Below, piece by piece: positions 59,050-64,000 of a DNA stretch of 64,000 bases. Position numbers and translations under genes: made by a program. How positions within the stretch are numbered: the first letter of the stretch is position 1; every line of letters starts with the position of its first letter. Origin of the DNA: Nautilus pompilius. Its lineage: Eukaryota; Mollusca; Cephalopoda; Nautilida; Nautilidae. A model generated the notes under the pieces. It had not been told where the DNA came from. It was given only the letters and a program-made list of their open reading frames with translations, and made no database searches. The stretch spans positions 992,001 through 1,056,000 of the forward strand of contig JACATO010000318.1 in the NCBI GenBank assembly GCA_018389105.1, read 5' to 3'.

Positions 59050-59285
59050 TGTGGAAAAGTTTAGTGCCACAAAGGTTCAGTATTTCCAACTTCAACAGGA
59101 AAACCCTTATTACTCTTCCTTTTTAAATGTGGAAAGAAACCCACCCACACCCCCAACTGATAAAGAGCAAGAAGAAACCATGATAGGGAGGAGGGAGGTA
59201 CACTAAACCAGCCAACCATGACTAAGATATAAACTCAGGCCTTCAACCTTGGCAGTCAGGGCCACCAACCACCCACACACTTTAT
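59050..59285 (-). repeat. tRNA-derived SINE family A, copy 2
   Basis: On the minus strand it reads ggtggttggtggccctgact (A-box region), ggcctgagtttatat (B-box region), agtcatggttggctggttta, catggtttcttcttgctctt and later tggcacta, matching copy 1 block by block. Confidence 0.65.
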
Positions 59286-59599
59286 TTTAACCAGATATCT
59301 GGTAGTTAATTCTAAATTTTTTATACAATACTAATGCTGATTTTCTCCATCTTCCAAAAAGCTTAACATATACATGCATCCTTAAAAAAATTATTAGATT
59401 TTTATTAATCAGTTAGCTCCTCAGTAGGTTTAGTATTTACCTCTAAAAGAAACCCACACTGCTAAAGTGGTGCAAATGTAGCATTCCAAACAAAAGTTTT
59501 CAATCCAGTTTCTAGTAGATTCTACATTCATAATGATAATAATGTCTAAGAACATAAATATCCTTCAAAATTAGTAGCACAAAGAACCATTAACCATTA

Positions 59600-59760
59600 C
59601 CTTACTTATCACCACCTTCCAGCCTAGAATCACTAGTTAATATTTGTGTTGAACTGACTATAGATTTAGTCAATACACCTTTTAATGCAAAACAGATTAA
59701 GGTAGAGATCTGTCATTCTCAAAACTATTGTGGTGTATAAATTCATACTTCCAAGCAGAA
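59600..59760 (+). repeat. SINE-like repeat family B, copy 3 (partial, inverted)
   Basis: Contains cagcctaga, then tatttgtgttgaactgacta and tgcaaaaca in the same order as the reverse complement of copy 2. Only the central part is recognisable. Confidence 0.5.
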
Positions 59761-62700
59761 TGCAGAGTTTGCAATATCAAACTCAGAAGTTAATGGGAGA
59801 CAACTCTGAGCATATTCAAAAGCAACAATGTGGTAAATGCTTCATAGTTTGAATAAATATTTGGAGTTTAAAAAACAAAAAAAAACTGTGGTTTACAAAA
59901 CAGTTTGTCAATAATTCATTATTACTAAATAATATAGTTCAGATTTAAATAGTTGTACCCTTTTTTAAACAAAATCTTTTAAAAAAATTTTTATCAATGA
60001 CAGACATTTTTTACACGAGATATTCAGATTTCATTTTTTTTCCTTCCCACACAGATGTCAACAAACATCAAAAATAAATACCCCACAATTAAGAGAAATG
60101 ATATTTTCCAAATTTGTTAATTACTTTCTAACGAACAATTACGAATAACAAAAGAAAGGAGGAAATAAGTTAACAACCAGCTTACTTCCCTAAAATTTCA
60201 CCTAATTGCAAGATGGTTTTTTTTGAATACAGCAATTTCTCTACAACACCATTTTTAGTACATCACTGTAATGTGAAAAATAAAAGCTTCTGGAAGTCAT
60301 GTCTTTGTAGAAAGGCATTCCTCTCTCTCTCTTTTTTTAAACCACTATAATAGTTTATCTTAGAAAGTCCAAACCAGCCATGACCTTTGCACTTTTCCAC
60401 TATCTTCTTTCCTTTATATTTGTCTCTGCTGCACAGACTCCTCAACACCAGAAGAAAAGATGAACATATCCTGTTACTAGATCATTAAATTGTGATAACT
60501 TTGCAAGTATTTCAATGCCAATGTCAGAATACAAAGTGACCGTGTCATGTTCAGCACAATAGCTGATGGGCAATAACGTTTTGTTTTATTTTTACTATTT
60601 GCTTCATAGGTTCCTGCAGGAATTTTAGTCAAATAACCTAAAGTGGTTTGCAAACATGCCAAAAGAATGTTTTTTAAAGACTTGTTTGGGGCACAGAAGA
60701 CTGAGGCAGTAAGAAAGATGGTGAGCAAGCATATGTAGGACAGCTGCAACTCAGATGTTGCAACAATTCCAGATAAATGCATTAACTTAGTACAAACCAG
60801 CTGATGTATCTTAGCTTTGTTCATTCAAGCAAAATAGGATGACTGGATGGTAAATGGAACACGTGCATGTGCATGCAGCATACACACATACACAAGGGGA
60901 AAGGGCATGAGAATGGCAGAGACATTTCCAGAAGAGTCTGCTTTTTGGATCACATGTGTTATGGGGTTTTTCTTTCTCCTATGGGTCACTGACATAACAA
61001 CTAGGAGTGAAATTGCTTTGAGAATGCTTTAAAGTTTTTCTTTTCCATTACATGTAGATTTATGCTGTCAGTTATGTATGTTCAATGTTACTTGGTTTGT
61101 ATTTGTATTTTTATTGGTAAATACTTTCATATAATTTAGTTCCTGCACAGGGATACATCAACAATTATCAATCATAGAAAGTTTTTGGTTTCATCTTTAG
61201 TTTTCAGTCCCAATAATAATCCATTGCCAACTTTCAAAATGTGATAAATTCCAATAAACACCCAGCCAGCAGTTAGAACCAGCATGGTATATATACTCTC
61301 ATAACTTTCAATTGTTTATTATTACATTTTCAGAGTTAAGAATTTAAACAAAGAAGGAAGTCAGTAACTTTTTAAAGAGGAAGATGATGCCCATAATAAC
61401 TACCAAAACCTTCCCCCACCCCATCACAACAAAAGGATAAACTTTAGAAATCCATTTTAAAGAGAGGGGTGATGATTGATTCTGCTTTGATTGAGAGGGG
61501 GATTAATTACTTGATAAACTTGTTTTCTAGAGTATATCTGTGAAACTACAATAAGAAATAATTCCTTCCTAACCATTTTCTAGAATCTCTCTGAGTAATT
61601 ATGATATATACCCAAAACAAAATTCTTAAAGGGGGGAAACAAGTTTAAAAGTGATCTGTAAGAAGCAGAACCGAACTGGAGTTAAAACGGATGCTACACC
61701 AAATGTTTGTTCACTCCCACTGCAGTTGTTATCTATTTACCAACAGCAACATGAAGCCAGCACATGTATTCCACAAGGAATACCAGTTTTGCTGATTTGA
61801 ACTAATTTACAAAGCATTAAAAAAATCAAATCTGACTTCTTACTGATCAGCTGAGTGTTCAGAACCAATATCAAGAAAGAGTATCTGTGTGGACATCAGA
61901 AATCCTTTGAAAGCAAGGTTACACAGAGATGTGTAAATATCTGTACGTTAAATTTGGTAAATTCTCCATCCCACCATCATCAGAGAATGAGTCTTCTACC
62001 TGTAGCTTCAGCCAAGTAGCAGCAAAGACTTTATTTTTGCAGTGAAGTCTATGAAAATCAGGTATTTTTTTTTACCTTTTAAAATTTACTGCAAGAAAGG
62101 GTCTGCTTAAAAACCTATCATAAACTTGGATTACTTGCTCATTTTAACAGGGAACCAACCTCCTTAAAACAAAACCCTTTCTCTGAACAAACTATGCAAA
62201 ACTAACAGTTATTTGACTATAGATGAGCAATGAGAGGATCAACTTATTGTAAGATGTTTTGACACACACACTTTTTCATATACATATAAATATATGGAAA
62301 AAAAAACGTAGATGATACCAAGAACCTAAAAGCTAATACACAGCATTAAAACAAGATTAGAGCTTCTTGCTGAACTCACATCTCTAAGCTACCACCATCC
62401 AGATATCAAATCCTTAAAGCCCATCACCAGCAGCCCCCTTTTTGATGTTATCTTGCTAAACAATCCTTGGCATCTGCTATAAACTATGATTCAAGTCATA
62501 AGGAAAAATGGATAGGAGGTAACATATCACCTTCTACAATAAGTTTTCCAGCTAAAGTAAAGATTAGGTTGTTGCTATTGCTAGCAAAAGAATTCAGTTC
62601 TAGGCAAACAAAATATCTCCTTGGTCATATAATCCTGGATTATCTTTAATAGTACCATCACCTGGACTATTAAGTCAGATTAGAGCAGTGTGTTTTAAAA

Positions 62701-64000
62701 AAAAAATTTTTTCTTTGGATATAAAATAACTACACTGAATAATACAAAAAAAAATTGTTGGTGAGTCAGGGTGGCATTAAAAACAAACAAACAAAAAGCA
62801 CACGTCATATATTGTTAGCTTCAAGATCACCGTGCGTGTCAGCAGACTAAGACAGCTTCCTAGAACAGCCAATCAATAGATGTCAGACTAAATGTCAAAG
62901 GCCTGGTTAACTGCTGTTTCAAAGAAATACTGAAGCATTGCTTATATGTAGCTTTTATGATTATAGGACATGGCAAGACAAACAGAAAACCAGAGGTTTT
63001 GTCTGAAGAATTCTAAAGGACAAGTTGTACTTTGCAAGATCAAGCAGCAAGTAATTAATTACAAATGTGGAAGTACAGGTGTAGACACTGTGCATAATAA
63101 TCTGTACCTTTATTCTTCAATGCTACTGCTATCAGCATTTGAATACCAAATATGGAAATTTTTAAAACAACATTTTTACTGAATTCAAACAATAAAATAG
63201 CAAGTTTTATACCGTTAGAGTGTGCATAAATGTGATTAAAAATGTTTCTCAAAATTTGACAGTTCATACATTTTGTTTTTGTGCCACCCTGTTATAGCCC
63301 CATCAACTCTTTCTGAAAACTCCTGGGGAAAAGGAAGGCAACTTTCAATACAACATATCGTCCTCTACCAAATGATGAACAAACCCATTTGTCTTATCTC
63401 TTTTGATCAGCTTGTTCATATCCTGATACATCACCAGTTGTTAAGCTAAACAACGTTAATAGTCTCACACTAAAACATCTGAGTAACGATTATCTTCAAA
63501 AGCTGGAAATAATTTTTTTTCAGAAAACTTGTTGAAAATTAAATTATGCAACGTCTTTTATACTGTAAAATCAAGAAATCAATAGATTAAAGGTTTTATG
63601 CTACACTTTACTTCCTAGATTTGTCCAAAATTAACCAAATTTGATCGAAGAATGTTTTTTTTTGTTTTGTTATCTTCAAACATTCTGGCTTTTTCTAGAG
63701 ATGTGAGTCATATCCTGTTTCTGAAGAAAGTCCTGCCCTTTAAAGGATATCACTACTATAGTGAGCCTGCAGCATCAACAGCAGCTTGATAACTATCTTC
63801 CAACAGAGATTTCTAATGGTAACAACCAAATGACTGGCCAATAATTATCAGCATGCTATCAGAGAAATCAGGATGTAGTCAGCAACATGAATTTGAGGAA
63901 CAGTATTACTTATTTGAAATACATAGCTAAACCTATAAATACCCAACTGTTCAGATTGTGATACAGTTAAAAGTAAAGATTACTACAAATTTATTTGTTC

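Larger units (their letters stand above)
58163..64000 (-). other. Probable paxillin intron 1
   Basis: 5.8 kb upstream of the LD1 exon with SINE copies and the AAT repeat. No start exon (Met-Asp-Asp-Leu followed by a donor) could be found on the minus strand, so exon 1 and the promoter probably lie beyond the window. Confidence 0.7.

Noticed and set aside
60362-60385. Minus-strand ATG-GCT-G followed by gt as paxillin exon 1
   Set aside because: It would give Met-Ala-Asp-Ala, not the conserved Met-Asp-Asp-Leu-Asp-Ala, and the donor is poor.

Overview
The window is AT-rich animal nuclear DNA with long introns, GT-AG splice sites, microsatellites, SINEs and many decayed DNA transposons. The best guess is a lophotrochozoan, probably a mollusc. 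That rests on paxillin domain layout, transposon mix and base composition, not on a species-specific marker.

The one clear host gene is paxillin on the minus strand. Ten coding exons lie between 58162 and 32699. All intron phases agree from exon to exon, and together they encode about 587 residues: five LD motifs followed by four LIM domains, ending at a TAA at 32701..32699. Only the first few codons (expected Met-Asp-Asp-Leu) are missing; they probably lie beyond 64000. A 36-nt in-frame exon (49121..49086) and a possible internal donor in the LD5 exon suggest alternative splicing.

Layout. 1..1032: internally deleted Tigger/pogo element. 1033..3426: intergenic or intronic, with one weak plus-strand exon candidate. 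3427..4716: mariner copy A. 4717..19290: T-rich DNA holding a Tc1 fossil and a mariner fossil. 19290..28030: a transposon graveyard with Tc1, Tigger, a hAT nested in the Tigger, a second hAT with an exact 8-bp target duplication, another Tc1 and another mariner. 28030..32698: no recognisable coding sequence; it should include the paxillin 3' UTR. 32699..58162: paxillin, with mariner copy B in one intron, a CACTA-like element in another, SINEs and simple repeats. 58163..64000: presumably paxillin intron 1, with SINE copies and a large AAT repeat.

Poly-T tracts dominate the plus strand in the left third, and poly-A tracts are commoner in the paxillin part. This would fit an unseen plus-strand gene converging on paxillin near 20-30 kb, but no such gene was identified. 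The most unusual element is 39740..41517: CACTGGTC-type inverted ends, a possible 3-bp duplication, and coding remnants of a poorly named animal protein family. No RNA gene, CRISPR array, retrovirus, LTR element or Polinton was recognised.
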